This document shows positions 24,197 through 32,934 of a stretch of DNA of 64,000 nt, in pieces. Under the pieces are notes generated by a model, which did no database searches, was not told where the DNA came from, and saw only the letters and a list, made by a program, of their open reading frames with translations. Origin of the DNA: Hamadaea flava (GTDB lineage Bacteria > Actinomycetota > Actinomycetes > Mycobacteriales > Micromonosporaceae); contig NZ_JAMZDZ010000001.1 of NCBI RefSeq assembly GCF_024172085.1, forward strand, positions 434,001-498,000. Direction: 5' to 3'. Both the position numbers and the translations under genes were made by a program. How positions within the stretch are numbered: the stretch's first letter is position 1; each line of letters starts with the position of its first letter.

Positions 24197-24808
24197 GTGA
24201 CCGATCTGACCATCATCGCCGCCGATCTCGCGGCGATCTGTCTGCTGACGTTCGCCGTCTACTTCCCCCGGCACCACCGCCGCGACCTGGTCGCGGCGTT
24301 CCTCGGCGTCAACATCGGCGTCTTGGCGGTGTCGATGGTGCTCGGCTCGTCGACCGTCGGCGCGGGCCTCGGGCTGGGGCTGTTCGGCGTCCTGTCGATC
24401 ATCCGGCTGCGCTCCTCCGAGATCGCCCAGCATGAGGTCGCGTACTACTTCGCCGCGCTCGCGCTCGGCCTCATCTCAGGGCTCAGCTCCGAGGTCACCA
24501 TCCTCAGCGGCGCCCTCATGCTGCTCGTGGTCGCGGCGCTGTTCGTGGGCGACCATCCCGGCCTGTTCCGCAGCTACCGGCAGCAGACCGTGCGGCTCGA
24601 CGTCGCGTACACCGACGAGGCGGCGCTGCGCGCTCGCCTGGAGACCGTGCTGGGCGGCCGCGTCGTCAACCTCACCGTCCGCGAACTCGACCTCGTCAAC
24701 GACATCACGGTGGCCGAGGTCCGCTACACGGCCGGCGATTCTCCACTGGTACGCGATTCTCCAGCGGTACGCGAGCCGGGCCCGCGCGTCGAGCGGATCG
24801 CGGCATGA
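24197..24808 (+). CDS. DUF4956 membrane protein
   Basis: A 203-aa protein with four hydrophobic helices in residues 5-115 and a cytoplasmic C-terminal ferredoxin-like region (residues ~125-195). The segment GLGLFGVLSIIRLRSSEI matches the conserved core of DUF4956. The GTG start is preceded by AAGGA at 8 nt. The ATGA overlap with the VTC-domain gene at 24805 shows translational coupling. DUF4956 proteins recur next to VTC-domain and beta-helix surface proteins across bacteria; their molecular role is not established. Confidence 0.85.
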   Translation: MTDLTIIAADLAAICLLTFAVYFPRHHRRDLVAAFLGVNIGVLAVSMVLGSSTVGAGLGLGLFGVLSIIRLRSSEIAQHEVAYYFAALALGLISGLSSEVTILSGALMLLVVAALFVGDHPGLFRSYRQQTVRLDVAYTDEAALRARLETVLGGRVVNLTVRELDLVNDITVAEVRYTAGDSPLVRDSPAVREPGPRVERIAA

Positions 24809-25566
24809 CGGCGTACGCGGCGGGCCTGCCGCCGATCGCGCTCGACGAGCTGACCGCACGGGCGGAGTTGCTGACCCGGGTCGACCGCAAGTACGTGCTG
24901 CCCCGCTCGGAGCTGCCCGAGCTGCTCGACGGACTGGCTGGGCGGGCGCGCGTACTGGAGATCGACGGCCGCCGAGAGTTCGGCTATCACTCCGTCTACT
25001 TCGACACCCCAGAGTTGGACAGCTACCTCGGCGCGGCGCGGCGGCGTCGCCGTCGGTTCAAGGCGCGCCTGCGGCACTACGTCGACTCGGGCCTCCAGTA
25101 CGCCGAGGTCAAGACGAGAGGTCCCCGGGGCACGACGGTCAAACGCCGCCGGCCTTACGACGGCGGAGACGGCTTCGCCCCGGTGCTCGCCGAGTCCGGT
25201 GTGGACGTCGATCCGGCGCGGCTGAGCCCGACGCTGACCACGTGCTATCGGCGTACCACCTTGTATGTGAGCGAGACCGGCACCCGCGTGACGATCGACG
25301 CGGACCTGGCCTGGCGCGTGCCCGGCGGTCCGGAGCTGGACCTGGCGGGCCGAGTGATCGTCGAGACCAAGTCGGGTGGCCGCGCGTCGGCGGCGGACCG
25401 GCTGCTGTGGTCGCTGGGCCATCGGCCGTGCCCGGTCTCCAAGTACGCCACCGGGCTGGCCGCGTTGCGCCCCGGGCTGCCCGCGCACCGCTGGCGGCCG
25501 GTGCTCCGCCGCCACTTTCCCGCTCTGTCATCTGCCCTGCCACCTGCCCTGGAGGACCTGTCATGA
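24805..25566 (+). CDS. VTC-domain protein (polyphosphate polymerase-like)
   Basis: A 253-aa triphosphate-tunnel-type protein. Basic and acidic tunnel residues typical of VTC domains are visible: LTRVDRKYVLP near residue 21-31, YHSVYFDTP, FKARLRHY, YAEVKTRG, TIDADL and IVETKSGG. Yeast VTC polymerises ATP gamma-phosphate into polyphosphate; bacterial stand-alone homologues next to DUF4956 are uncharacterised. It is cytoplasmic and probably works with the membrane protein encoded upstream. It overlaps both neighbours by ATGA, so all three genes form one translational unit. Confidence 0.87.
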   Translation: MTAYAAGLPPIALDELTARAELLTRVDRKYVLPRSELPELLDGLAGRARVLEIDGRREFGYHSVYFDTPELDSYLGAARRRRRRFKARLRHYVDSGLQYAEVKTRGPRGTTVKRRRPYDGGDGFAPVLAESGVDVDPARLSPTLTTCYRRTTLYVSETGTRVTIDADLAWRVPGGPELDLAGRVIVETKSGGRASAADRLLWSLGHRPCPVSKYATGLAALRPGLPAHRWRPVLRRHFPALSSALPPALEDLS

Positions 25567-27362
25567 AGATCCGCAGGAAAGCGCTCGTCGCGGTCACCTC
25601 GGCCGCACTCGGCATCGCGGCGCTGGCCGGCTGCTCGACCAGCGCCGACCCGGGCACCTCGACGGCGGCGTCCACTTCGGGCACGTCGACGGTCAGCGGT
25701 TCGCAGACCGCCCAGGAGGTGATGGCCGCCAACCAGGCCGACCACGTGGACGGCGATCAGTCGGCGTTCACCGAGTCCGAAGTCGTCGACGTGAAGCTCA
25801 GCGGCGGCAGCGCCTCCGTCGACGGCGACGGCGACGGCGTCAAGGTGGACGGCTCGACGGTGACCATCACGCAGGGTGGGACCTATCGGCTGTCGGGGTC
25901 GCTGACCGGGCAGGTGGTCGTCGCGGCGGCGGACGCGACCGTCAAGCTCATCCTCGACGACGCCACGATCACCAGCAGCACGACGGCCGCCATCGCCGTG
26001 ACGGACGCGAAACTGGTCACCGTCGTCCTGGCCGGGGGCAGCCAGAACTCGCTTGCCGACACGTCCTCGTACGCCGACGACGCGGATGTCAACGCGGCCC
26101 TGTTCAGCTCGGCCGACCTGACGATCACCGGCGCCGGCGCGCTGACCGTGCACGGCAACGGCAACGACGGCATCGCGAGCAAGGACGGTCTGGTCATCCA
26201 GGCCGGCACCATTTCCGTCACCGCCAAGGACGACGGCGTACGTGGCAAGGACTATCTGGTCGTCGACGGCGGCACGGTGACGGTCGCCGGCGGCGGAGAC
26301 GGTTTGAAGGCGGACAACGACACCGACGCCGACCGTGGCTACATCTCCGTCGCGGGCGGAACCGTGAAGGTCACCGCCGGGGGTGACGGCGTGGACGCCT
26401 CGACCGACCTCGTCGTCACCGGCGGTACGCTCACCGTCGCGACCGGCGGCGGCAGCGGCGAACAGCCGTCCGACGACACGTCGGCCAAGGGTCTGAAGTC
26501 GAACGTCATCACCGTCCTCGACGGCGGCACGATCACGGCCGACTCCGCCGACGACGCCGTGCACAGCGACGGCGCGGTGCACTTCGCCGGGGCCACCGTC
26601 ACCGTGGCGAGCGGGGACGACGGCGTACACGCCGAAGGGGACCTGATCGTCGACAAGGGCACGGTGACGGTCACGAAGTCGAACGAGGGCCTGGAGGGCA
26701 AGGACATCACCGTCAACGGCGGCGACGTCACGGTCACCTCCAGCGACGACGGCATCAATGCAGCCGGCGGCTCGGGCACCTCGCAGTCCGGCGGCGGGTT
26801 CGGCCGGGGTGGCGGTGGAGGTGGCGAGATGGGCGTCGGCGACTACTCGCTGAGCATCGCCGGTGGCACCACCGTCATCAACGCCGACGGCGACGGCTTC
26901 GACTCCAACGGAATGGCGAAGATCACCGGCGGCACCCTGGTCGTCAACGGCCCGACGATGAACGGCAACGGGGCACTGGACGTCAACGGCTCGTTCGAGA
27001 TCACCGGGGGCGTACTCGTGGCGGCGGGCAGCGCGGGCATGGCGGTCGCCCCCGACACCGGATCGGCACAGGGCTGGCTGTCGGCCACCTTCGACTCCGC
27101 CGTGAGCGCCGGGACGACGGTCCACGTGACCGATTCGTCCGGCCAGGTGCTGGCGACCTTCGTGACGTCGAAGTCCATGCAGAACCTGGTCTACTCGTCC
27201 ACGGAGATCAAGAGCGGCACGGCGTACAAGATCTACACGGGTGGCTCCGCCTCCGGCGCCGACACCGGCGGACTACGCGCGTCAGGCAGCCTGGGCTCGG
27301 CGACCGTGCTCGCCACGGTCACCGCCGGCCAGGCCCCGGCCGGCGGCTTCGGCCGCCGCTGA
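25563..27362 (+). CDS. beta-helix lipoprotein, carbohydrate-binding domain family
   Basis: A 599-aa exported lipoprotein. The signal peptide ends in the lipobox LAGC (Cys near residue 22), followed by a Ser/Thr-rich linker. The body is made of repeated ~20-25-residue turns of the form DGV/DGL...GGT(V/I)TV, as in the Cthe_2159-type carbohydrate-binding beta-helix family, interrupted by a Gly-rich loop (GFGRGGGGGG) near residue 420. Family members bind acidic polysaccharide with calcium. It is the third gene of the coupled DUF4956-VTC operon. The exposed product suggests the operon makes or anchors a surface polymer. No CotH kinase gene, often found with these, is in the window. Confidence 0.85.
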   Translation: MKIRRKALVAVTSAALGIAALAGCSTSADPGTSTAASTSGTSTVSGSQTAQEVMAANQADHVDGDQSAFTESEVVDVKLSGGSASVDGDGDGVKVDGSTVTITQGGTYRLSGSLTGQVVVAAADATVKLILDDATITSSTTAAIAVTDAKLVTVVLAGGSQNSLADTSSYADDADVNAALFSSADLTITGAGALTVHGNGNDGIASKDGLVIQAGTISVTAKDDGVRGKDYLVVDGGTVTVAGGGDGLKADNDTDADRGYISVAGGTVKVTAGGDGVDASTDLVVTGGTLTVATGGGSGEQPSDDTSAKGLKSNVITVLDGGTITADSADDAVHSDGAVHFAGATVTVASGDDGVHAEGDLIVDKGTVTVTKSNEGLEGKDITVNGGDVTVTSSDDGINAAGGSGTSQSGGGFGRGGGGGGEMGVGDYSLSIAGGTTVINADGDGFDSNGMAKITGGTLVVNGPTMNGNGALDVNGSFEITGGVLVAAGSAGMAVAPDTGSAQGWLSATFDSAVSAGTTVHVTDSSGQVLATFVTSKSMQNLVYSSTEIKSGTAYKIYTGGSASGADTGGLRASGSLGSATVLATVTAGQAPAGGFGRR

Positions 27363-27496
27363 CCCCCACCGGCACTCCCCGGTCCGGCGTGATCCTTACG
27401 CCAGCCACGCTTTTTCCGGCAACGAAATGCCCGGGTACGCAGCATGGCCGGCGCAATGATCGAGCGGCGGGGACCAGACGCCGGTAGCCTGGGCGC
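27363..27496. other. 134-nt intergenic with a weak terminator-like hairpin
   Basis: GGCGT and ACGCC (27388-27404) form a short stem, and CTTTTT follows about 10 nt later. This is the only T-run of its kind in the region and may end the lipoprotein operon. A -10-like TAGCCT for the next gene lies at 27485-27490. Confidence 0.35.
27485..27490 (+). promoter_or_regulatory. candidate -10 hexamer, leaderless start at 27497
   Basis: TAGCCT, 6 nt before ATG 27497, with no Shine-Dalgarno. Confidence 0.45.
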
Positions 27497-28372
27497 ATGG
27501 GCGGCATCCGGGTCGGCACCGCCTCGTGGACCGACAAGACCCTGCTCGCCTCGGGGTGGTATCCGCAGGCGGCCGACACCGCCGAGCAGCGCCTGGCGTA
27601 CTACGCCCGGCAGTTCCCGCTCGTCGAGGTCGACTCCACGTACTACTCACCGCCCGCCGAGCAGACCGTGCAGCTGTGGGCCGAGCGCACCCCGGCCGGC
27701 TTCCTCTTCAACGTCAAGGCGTTCAGTCTGCTCACCGGACACCCGACGAAGGTGTCGTCGATCTTCAAGGATCTCCGCCCGGAGACCGACAAGACCTCGG
27801 TCTACCCCCGCGACCTGGATCCGAAGACGACCGACGAGATCTGGGACCGGTTCCTGTCGGCGTTGCGGCCGCTGACCGACGCGGGCAAGCTCGGCGTACT
27901 GCTGTTCCAGTTCCCGCCGTGGTTCACCATCCGGCGGTCGAACAAGGACTATGTCCTGGAGGCGGCCGAACGCTGCCGCCCGCTGCCCATCGCGGTCGAG
28001 TTCCGGCACGAGTCCTGGTTCGCCGGGGACAACCGCGCCGAGACCCTCGACTTCCTGCGCCGCCATCATCTGCCGCTCGTCTGCGTCGACATGCCGCAGG
28101 GCCACAAGTCGTCGATCCCGCCGGTCGTGGAGGCGACCGCCGATCGGGCGGTGGTCCGCTTCCACGGGCACAGCGACAAGTGGACGAGCCGCGACATCTA
28201 CGAGAAGTTCGGCTACCTCTACTCGGAGCGCGAGCTGAAGGACTGGGCACCGAAGCTGGAGCAGCTCGCCGACACCGCCGGCGAGACCCATGTGCTCATG
28301 AACAACTGCTACTCAGACTACGCCCAGCGCAATGCGAGGCAGCTCGTCGATCTGCTGACGGGCGCGGACTGA
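27497..28372 (+). CDS. DUF72 family protein
   Basis: A 291-aa TIM-barrel-like protein of the DUF72 (YecE) family. Recognisable points are IRVGTASWTDKTLL at the N-terminus, YYARQFPLVEVDSTYY, FLFNVKAF, FQFPPWF, AVEFRHESWF and the final MNNCYSDYAQRNA. The family is widespread, its structure is known to resemble a barrel, and its function is not established. Leaderless-type start with TAGCCT 6 nt upstream. Monocistronic. Confidence 0.9.
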   Translation: MGGIRVGTASWTDKTLLASGWYPQAADTAEQRLAYYARQFPLVEVDSTYYSPPAEQTVQLWAERTPAGFLFNVKAFSLLTGHPTKVSSIFKDLRPETDKTSVYPRDLDPKTTDEIWDRFLSALRPLTDAGKLGVLLFQFPPWFTIRRSNKDYVLEAAERCRPLPIAVEFRHESWFAGDNRAETLDFLRRHHLPLVCVDMPQGHKSSIPPVVEATADRAVVRFHGHSDKWTSRDIYEKFGYLYSERELKDWAPKLEQLADTAGETHVLMNNCYSDYAQRNARQLVDLLTGAD

Positions 28373-28459
28373 GCTGCGAAGACGGCATCACCCCCAGAGC
28401 TCGACATCTGTCGATCATGTGATCCACGACATGCCCATGTGGGGGCGGGCAACGGTCCG

Positions 28460-28492
28460 GGGTGATCTTGCGTCAAGGTGCTCAGATCACCC
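28460..28492. promoter_or_regulatory. inverted repeat upstream of the penicillin-binding protein gene
   Basis: GGGTGATCT (28460-28468) and AGATCACCC (28484-28492) form a 9-bp inverted repeat, 27 nt before ATG 28520. It may be an operator or part of the end of the DUF72 transcript. A weaker TGTCG/CGACA pair lies at 28412-28434. Confidence 0.4.
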
Positions 28493-28519
28493 GCCCGTTT
28501 CGACCCCGGTGGTGCCCTC

Positions 28520-30940
28520 ATGCGTAAAGGCGACCGCAATCCCGTCATGAACGTGGCGTCCCTGCTGATCTGTGGTGTCCTCGCGGGCGTCGTGGTGGCG
28601 GCGGCGGCGTTCCCGGCGATCGCGATGTCCGGTCTAGCGGCGAAGTCGGGCGCGCAGGCGTTCGCGGACCTGCCGAGCGAGCTGACCGTGAAACGGTCGC
28701 CGCAGATGAGCAAGGTGTACGCGAGCGACGGCCGGACCTTGCTGGCCTCGATCTATGACGAGAACCGGCAGGACATCGCCATGGATCAGATTCCCAAGGT
28801 CATGCAGCAGGCGATGATCGCCGCCGAGGACCACAAGTTCTACGAGCACAACGGCGTCGACGTCCAGGGCATCGCGCGGGCGTTCGTGGCGAACAAGAAC
28901 TCCGGCGAGACTCAGCAAGGCGCGTCCACCCTGACGATGCAGTACGTCCGGCTGTCGATCACGTACGCCGCCGACAACCCCAACGACGTGTTGAACGCCG
29001 CCGAGGACACCCCGGCGCGGAAGTTGCGCGAGGTCAAGTACGCGCTGGCGATCGAGAAGAAGCTCACGAAGGACCAGATCCTGGAGGGCTACCTCAACAT
29101 CGCATACTTCGGGAACCACGCGTTCGGCATCTACGCCGCGTCGCAGGTGTACTTCGGCAAGGAGCCGAAGAACCTGACGGTCGAGGAGGCGGCCTTCCTG
29201 GCGGGGCTCGTCAAGTCGCCGAGCGACTTCAACCCGATCCAGGACGACGGCACCGTCAACGAGCAGGCCGCCGCCGACGGCAAGGGCCGACGCGACTGGG
29301 TGATCGACCAGATGCACGAGATCGGCGCGATCACGGCCGAGCAGGTGACGCAGGCCAAGGCCAAGGAACTGAAGATCACCGGCAAGCCCGCGCCGAACGG
29401 CTGCACCGCGACGGCGATCGCCAGCGCCGGGTTCTTCTGCGACTTCCTTCAGCGCTGGTGGATGAGCGAGCCCGCGTTCGGGGCGAACTCCTACGAGCGT
29501 GAGCGGGCGCTGAAGACCGGCGGTTACAAGATCGTCTCCTCGTTGGACGTGTCGACCCAGAACGCGGCCAAGGCGAACGTCGAGAAGTACCTCAAGACCG
29601 GCAAGAAGCACGCGCTGATGGTGGTCGCCGTGGAGCCCGGCACGGGCAAGGTCCGGTCGATGGCGGTCAACCGAAACTTCAAGATCGACGACGCGGCCAG
29701 CCCGAAGAACGGCCTGTCCACCGACCCGGCCAAGGCCGCCAAGAACATTCGCGGCACGTACCCGAACACGGTCAACCCGCTGATGAGCGGCGACCAGTAC
29801 GGCTACCAGTTCGGCTCGACGTTCAAGGTGTTCACGGCGGTCGCCGCGCTGGAGAACGGCTACCCGCTCGACTACACGATCAACTCGCCGTACCAGTGGG
29901 TGTCGCCGTTCGTCACCGCGCCCGGCCCGGCCAGCTGCGGCGACAAGTGGTGCCCGAAGAACGCGTCGCAGTCGATGACCGGCGTACACACGATGTGGCA
30001 GGCGTTCGGGCGCTCGGTGAACACCTACTTCGCGCAGCTCATCGCCCGGGTCGGCCCGGGCAAGGCGGTCGAGGCCGCGAGGCAGATGGGGCTGACCTTC
30101 CGGGGTGACCCGAACCAGCAGGGCACCGACGCGTACTTCGCGGCGCACCCGGACGCCTGGGGCACGTTCACCCTCGGCGTCACCCAGAACACGCCGATGG
30201 AGATGGCCAACGCGTTCGCGACGCTGGCCGCCGACGGCACCTACTGCCAGCCGATCCCGGTGGAGTCCATCACCGACGCCAACGGAGTGCAGCTCGACGC
30301 GGCCAAGCCGCGGTGCCAGAAGGTGATCGACACCGACGTGGCGCGGGCCGCGATCGACATGGCGCGCTGCCCGCTCGGCGACCGGTCTCAGCTCGGCGGA
30401 TGCGCCAACGGGGGCACCGCGCCCTACGTCCGCAACATGGTCGACAAGCCGGTGGCCGGCAAGACCGGCACCACCGACAACGACCGCACGGCCGCGATGG
30501 TGGCCACGACGCGTCAGCTGTCGGTGGCGGGCATCGTCGCCGACCCGGACTGGACCAACAACACGGTCAGCTCCGCCAACCTCGGCGGCAAGGACGCGCA
30601 CCGCGACGTGGTCAACCCGGCTGTCGCCGACACGCTGCACGACGGGATGAAGGGCAAACCGGCGCAGCAGTTCGGCAAGCCGGACGGCACGAAGATCGTG
30701 CACGGGACGAAGACCTCGATCCCGAGCGTCACCTGCAAGACGGTGAGCGAAGCGACCACCGTCCTGCGCAACAAGGGCTTCTCGGTGACGGTCGAGCCGG
30801 GCGAGGTCAACTCGACCTGCCCGAAGGGCACCGTCGCCGGGACGTCGCCGAGCGGCTCGACGAGCAAGGGCAGCACGGTGGCCATCCAGGTCAGCAACGG
30901 CCAGGGTGGCGGGCAGAACCCGCCACCCCAACAGCGCTAG
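28520..30940 (+). CDS. class A penicillin-binding protein with PASTA domain
   Basis: An 806-aa bifunctional peptidoglycan synthase. One N-terminal membrane anchor (residues ~15-38) is followed by a GT51 transglycosylase domain (catalytic E103 in IAAEDHKFYEH) and a transpeptidase domain with the serine motifs STFK (S433-K436), SVN (S499-N501) and KTGT (K648-T651). A single C-terminal PASTA domain (about residues 735-795) would bind muropeptides or linkage units. All catalytic residues are present. ATG 28520 is the natural start (MRKGDRNP), but only a poor GGTGG ribosome site is visible. It ends 1 nt before the stop of the convergent gene. Confidence 0.93.
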   Translation: MRKGDRNPVMNVASLLICGVLAGVVVAAAAFPAIAMSGLAAKSGAQAFADLPSELTVKRSPQMSKVYASDGRTLLASIYDENRQDIAMDQIPKVMQQAMIAAEDHKFYEHNGVDVQGIARAFVANKNSGETQQGASTLTMQYVRLSITYAADNPNDVLNAAEDTPARKLREVKYALAIEKKLTKDQILEGYLNIAYFGNHAFGIYAASQVYFGKEPKNLTVEEAAFLAGLVKSPSDFNPIQDDGTVNEQAAADGKGRRDWVIDQMHEIGAITAEQVTQAKAKELKITGKPAPNGCTATAIASAGFFCDFLQRWWMSEPAFGANSYERERALKTGGYKIVSSLDVSTQNAAKANVEKYLKTGKKHALMVVAVEPGTGKVRSMAVNRNFKIDDAASPKNGLSTDPAKAAKNIRGTYPNTVNPLMSGDQYGYQFGSTFKVFTAVAALENGYPLDYTINSPYQWVSPFVTAPGPASCGDKWCPKNASQSMTGVHTMWQAFGRSVNTYFAQLIARVGPGKAVEAARQMGLTFRGDPNQQGTDAYFAAHPDAWGTFTLGVTQNTPMEMANAFATLAADGTYCQPIPVESITDANGVQLDAAKPRCQKVIDTDVARAAIDMARCPLGDRSQLGGCANGGTAPYVRNMVDKPVAGKTGTTDNDRTAAMVATTRQLSVAGIVADPDWTNNTVSSANLGGKDAHRDVVNPAVADTLHDGMKGKPAQQFGKPDGTKIVHGTKTSIPSVTCKTVSEATTVLRNKGFSVTVEPGEVNSTCPKGTVAGTSPSGSTSKGSTVAIQVSNGQGGGQNPPPQQR

Positions 30941-30941
30941 G

Positions 30942-32324
30942 TCACATGGTGGACCAGCCGTCGATCGCGTCGTCGATCGGCGGCTGGTTGATCCGCGTAC
31001 GCCCGACGACCCGCCCGGTCGCGTCGAGCGCCTCGAACTCGGCGCTCAGCGGGTCGGCCACGGTCACCACCGCCGCGTCGTTCGCCACCGGGGCCTGTGC
31101 CACGAGCGCGCCGCCGACGAGGACGCGTACGCCGGTCGCGGTCTTCGGCGTGATCACCAGTACGCCGGACGCGGTGTCGTCCAGGCGTACCGCGACTGTC
31201 GTGTGGGGATCAGCGGGGTTCTCCTCGGTGAACAGGCTCCGCCCGATCCCGAGGCCGGTGCCGGTGTCCCGGTCGTAGCGGATCGAGACGGTGCCCGACC
31301 AGCCTCCGGTCACCCGGGGCGCGGCGACGACCGTCGTGACCCCCGTACGCCCGGCCGCGTCACCGCCGGGCCAGTCGATCCGGCCGCCCCACACGATCCG
31401 GGGCAGGCCGCTCAGCACGGCCGGGCCGAGCGGGGTCCGCTCGCCTTCCAGCGCCTCCCGGGCGAGCTGCCCGTCCGGGGTGCCGCGAGCGGTCCGCAGC
31501 TCCTGATGGACGACCTGATCGGTGATCGGGAGGATGCCGGTGTCGTATGGAGCGGGCATCTTCTCCCGGACCCGGCCACCACACTCGACACGCCACCATT
31601 CGGCCCGCGCGGTGCTCGCCTCGCGAACCAGGTAGGAGCCGGTGGGCTCGGCCTGCCAGCGGTTCAGGTCGGGCCAGGCGGCCGAGTAGACGGTGCACCC
31701 GGCCGGGGCCAGCGCCACCACCGCCGCGATCGAGGTCTTGTTCTCGTCCACGAACTCGGCGTGCGTGAACGGGCCCAGCCCATCGCTGTAGCTGTTCAAC
31801 GCCTCGATCCGGGTCAGCTCGGTCGCCGGCGCGCCCTTCGGCGCCCGGAAGATCGCCGAAGCCTGGGTCCACGCCTCCGCTCCCGGGTCGGCCAAGGCGA
31901 ACGCGACGATCGCGATCCGCCACGGACCCACGTCATCGAGATAGAGGATGTGCGTCTCGCGTACCGCATAGCGGGTGAGATAGAGCCCGCCGCGCCGATG
32001 CTCCCCGATCAGCCGGTCCACGTCGGCGAGGTAGCCGGGGTCCGCGGCCGCCAGCTTGCCGCGGACCGGCGTGTCCGCGAGCCGCTGTTCCCAGCTCCGC
32101 TGGGCGTCGAAGCCGGTGGCGGGCGGCGGTTCGGGCGCGTTCTGCGGCCCGACGGTGACCCACGCGACCGCGAGCGCACCGGCCACAGTGGTGGCGACGG
32201 CGGCGTTCCGGCGACGGCGCGACCGCCGATGACGGGTCCGGATCCGGCTGTACGGGTCGTGTTCGGGGCGGACCTCGTCGGCCAGGTCGCGTAGGGCGCG
32301 GCCGACCATCTCGTCGACGCTCAC
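30942..32324 (-). CDS. membrane-anchored partner of the ECF sigma factor, possible anti-sigma factor
   Basis: A 460-aa protein: ~45 cytoplasmic residues ending in an Arg cluster (RTRHRRSRRRRN), one membrane segment near 47-66, and a large extracytoplasmic domain of beta-rich type with two isolated Cys. No standard zinc-binding anti-sigma motif is present. The GTG overlaps the sigma-factor stop (GTGA), so the two are coupled, which in actinobacteria usually marks a sigma/anti-sigma pair. The sensor role is inferred from context only. Confidence 0.65.
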   Translation of the reverse strand: MSVDEMVGRALRDLADEVRPEHDPYSRIRTRHRRSRRRRNAAVATTVAGALAVAWVTVGPQNAPEPPPATGFDAQRSWEQRLADTPVRGKLAAADPGYLADVDRLIGEHRRGGLYLTRYAVRETHILYLDDVGPWRIAIVAFALADPGAEAWTQASAIFRAPKGAPATELTRIEALNSYSDGLGPFTHAEFVDENKTSIAAVVALAPAGCTVYSAAWPDLNRWQAEPTGSYLVREASTARAEWWRVECGGRVREKMPAPYDTGILPITDQVVHQELRTARGTPDGQLAREALEGERTPLGPAVLSGLPRIVWGGRIDWPGGDAAGRTGVTTVVAAPRVTGGWSGTVSIRYDRDTGTGLGIGRSLFTEENPADPHTTVAVRLDDTASGVLVITPKTATGVRVLVGGALVAQAPVANDAAVVTVADPLSAEFEALDATGRVVGRTRINQPPIDDAIDGWSTM

Positions 32325-32815
32325 AGCGGGATCCTTTCCAGATCGACCGGGTCGAGGACGGCACGGAGCCGGGCCAGTCCCCGGCTGGCGTGACTCTTGA
32401 CGTTGCCGAGCGAGCAGCCCAAGGCGGCCGCCACCTCCGCCTCGGACATGTCGCCGAGATAGCGCAGCACGACGACGGCCCGGGTACGCGGCGGCAGTGC
32501 CCGCAGCGCGTCTCTGACCGCGTGCCGCTGGGCGACCGCGTCGGCGGTGTCGGCGAAGGCCGTGTCCGGCGGCGACGCGGTGACCAGTTCCCGCCGCCGG
32601 AACCGGCGCCAGGCGCTGATGTGCTGGTTCACCATGACGCGGCGGACGTAGGGCATCGGCTCGTCCACCCGGGACCACGCCCGCATCGTGCGGACCAGCG
32701 CGTTCTGCACCAGGTCCTCGGCCTCGTGCGCCGAGCCGGTGAGCAGGTACGCGATCCGCAGCAGCTCGACGTAGCGAGCCTCCACGAATTCGCGGAACCC
32801 GTCCTCACCAGGCAT
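32321..32815 (-). CDS. SigE-family ECF RNA polymerase sigma factor
   Basis: A 164-aa ECF sigma factor. Region 2 is seen in LLRIAYLLTGSAHEAEDLVQ and region 4 in LPPRTRAVVVLRYLGDMSEAEVAAALGCS, with the usual GNVKSHASRGLARLR recognition helix. The sequence style is that of the SigE family (SACE/M. tuberculosis SigE-like short ECF proteins) common in actinomycetes. ATG 32815 is set by GGGGGAG at ~8 nt. It forms a two-gene operon with the downstream membrane protein. Confidence 0.88.
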   Translation of the reverse strand: MPGEDGFREFVEARYVELLRIAYLLTGSAHEAEDLVQNALVRTMRAWSRVDEPMPYVRRVMVNQHISAWRRFRRRELVTASPPDTAFADTADAVAQRHAVRDALRALPPRTRAVVVLRYLGDMSEAEVAAALGCSLGNVKSHASRGLARLRAVLDPVDLERIPL

Positions 32816-32934
32816 CGGCGCACTCCCCCTCGGCAGTCCGGGCTGGGCCGCCCGGCTTACCTGACACGACCCGGCGACGCCGCGGAAGGTTGTGTCCGGC
32901 CGCCAAGATCTTCCCGCGGAGTTCTTCGCGGGGC

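Noticed and set aside
25245-27125. 626-aa minus-strand frame opposite the beta-helix lipoprotein
   Set aside because: Repetitive only because the lipoprotein is repetitive; no domain or start signal.
28460-28492. Terminator of the DUF72 gene
   Set aside because: The 9-bp inverted repeat is 88 nt past the stop and 27 nt before the next start, so I list it as possibly regulatory rather than as a terminator.
28634-30931. 765-aa minus-strand frame opposite the penicillin-binding protein
   Set aside because: Low-complexity Arg/Val/His composition with no motifs; shadow of a gene with all catalytic residues.
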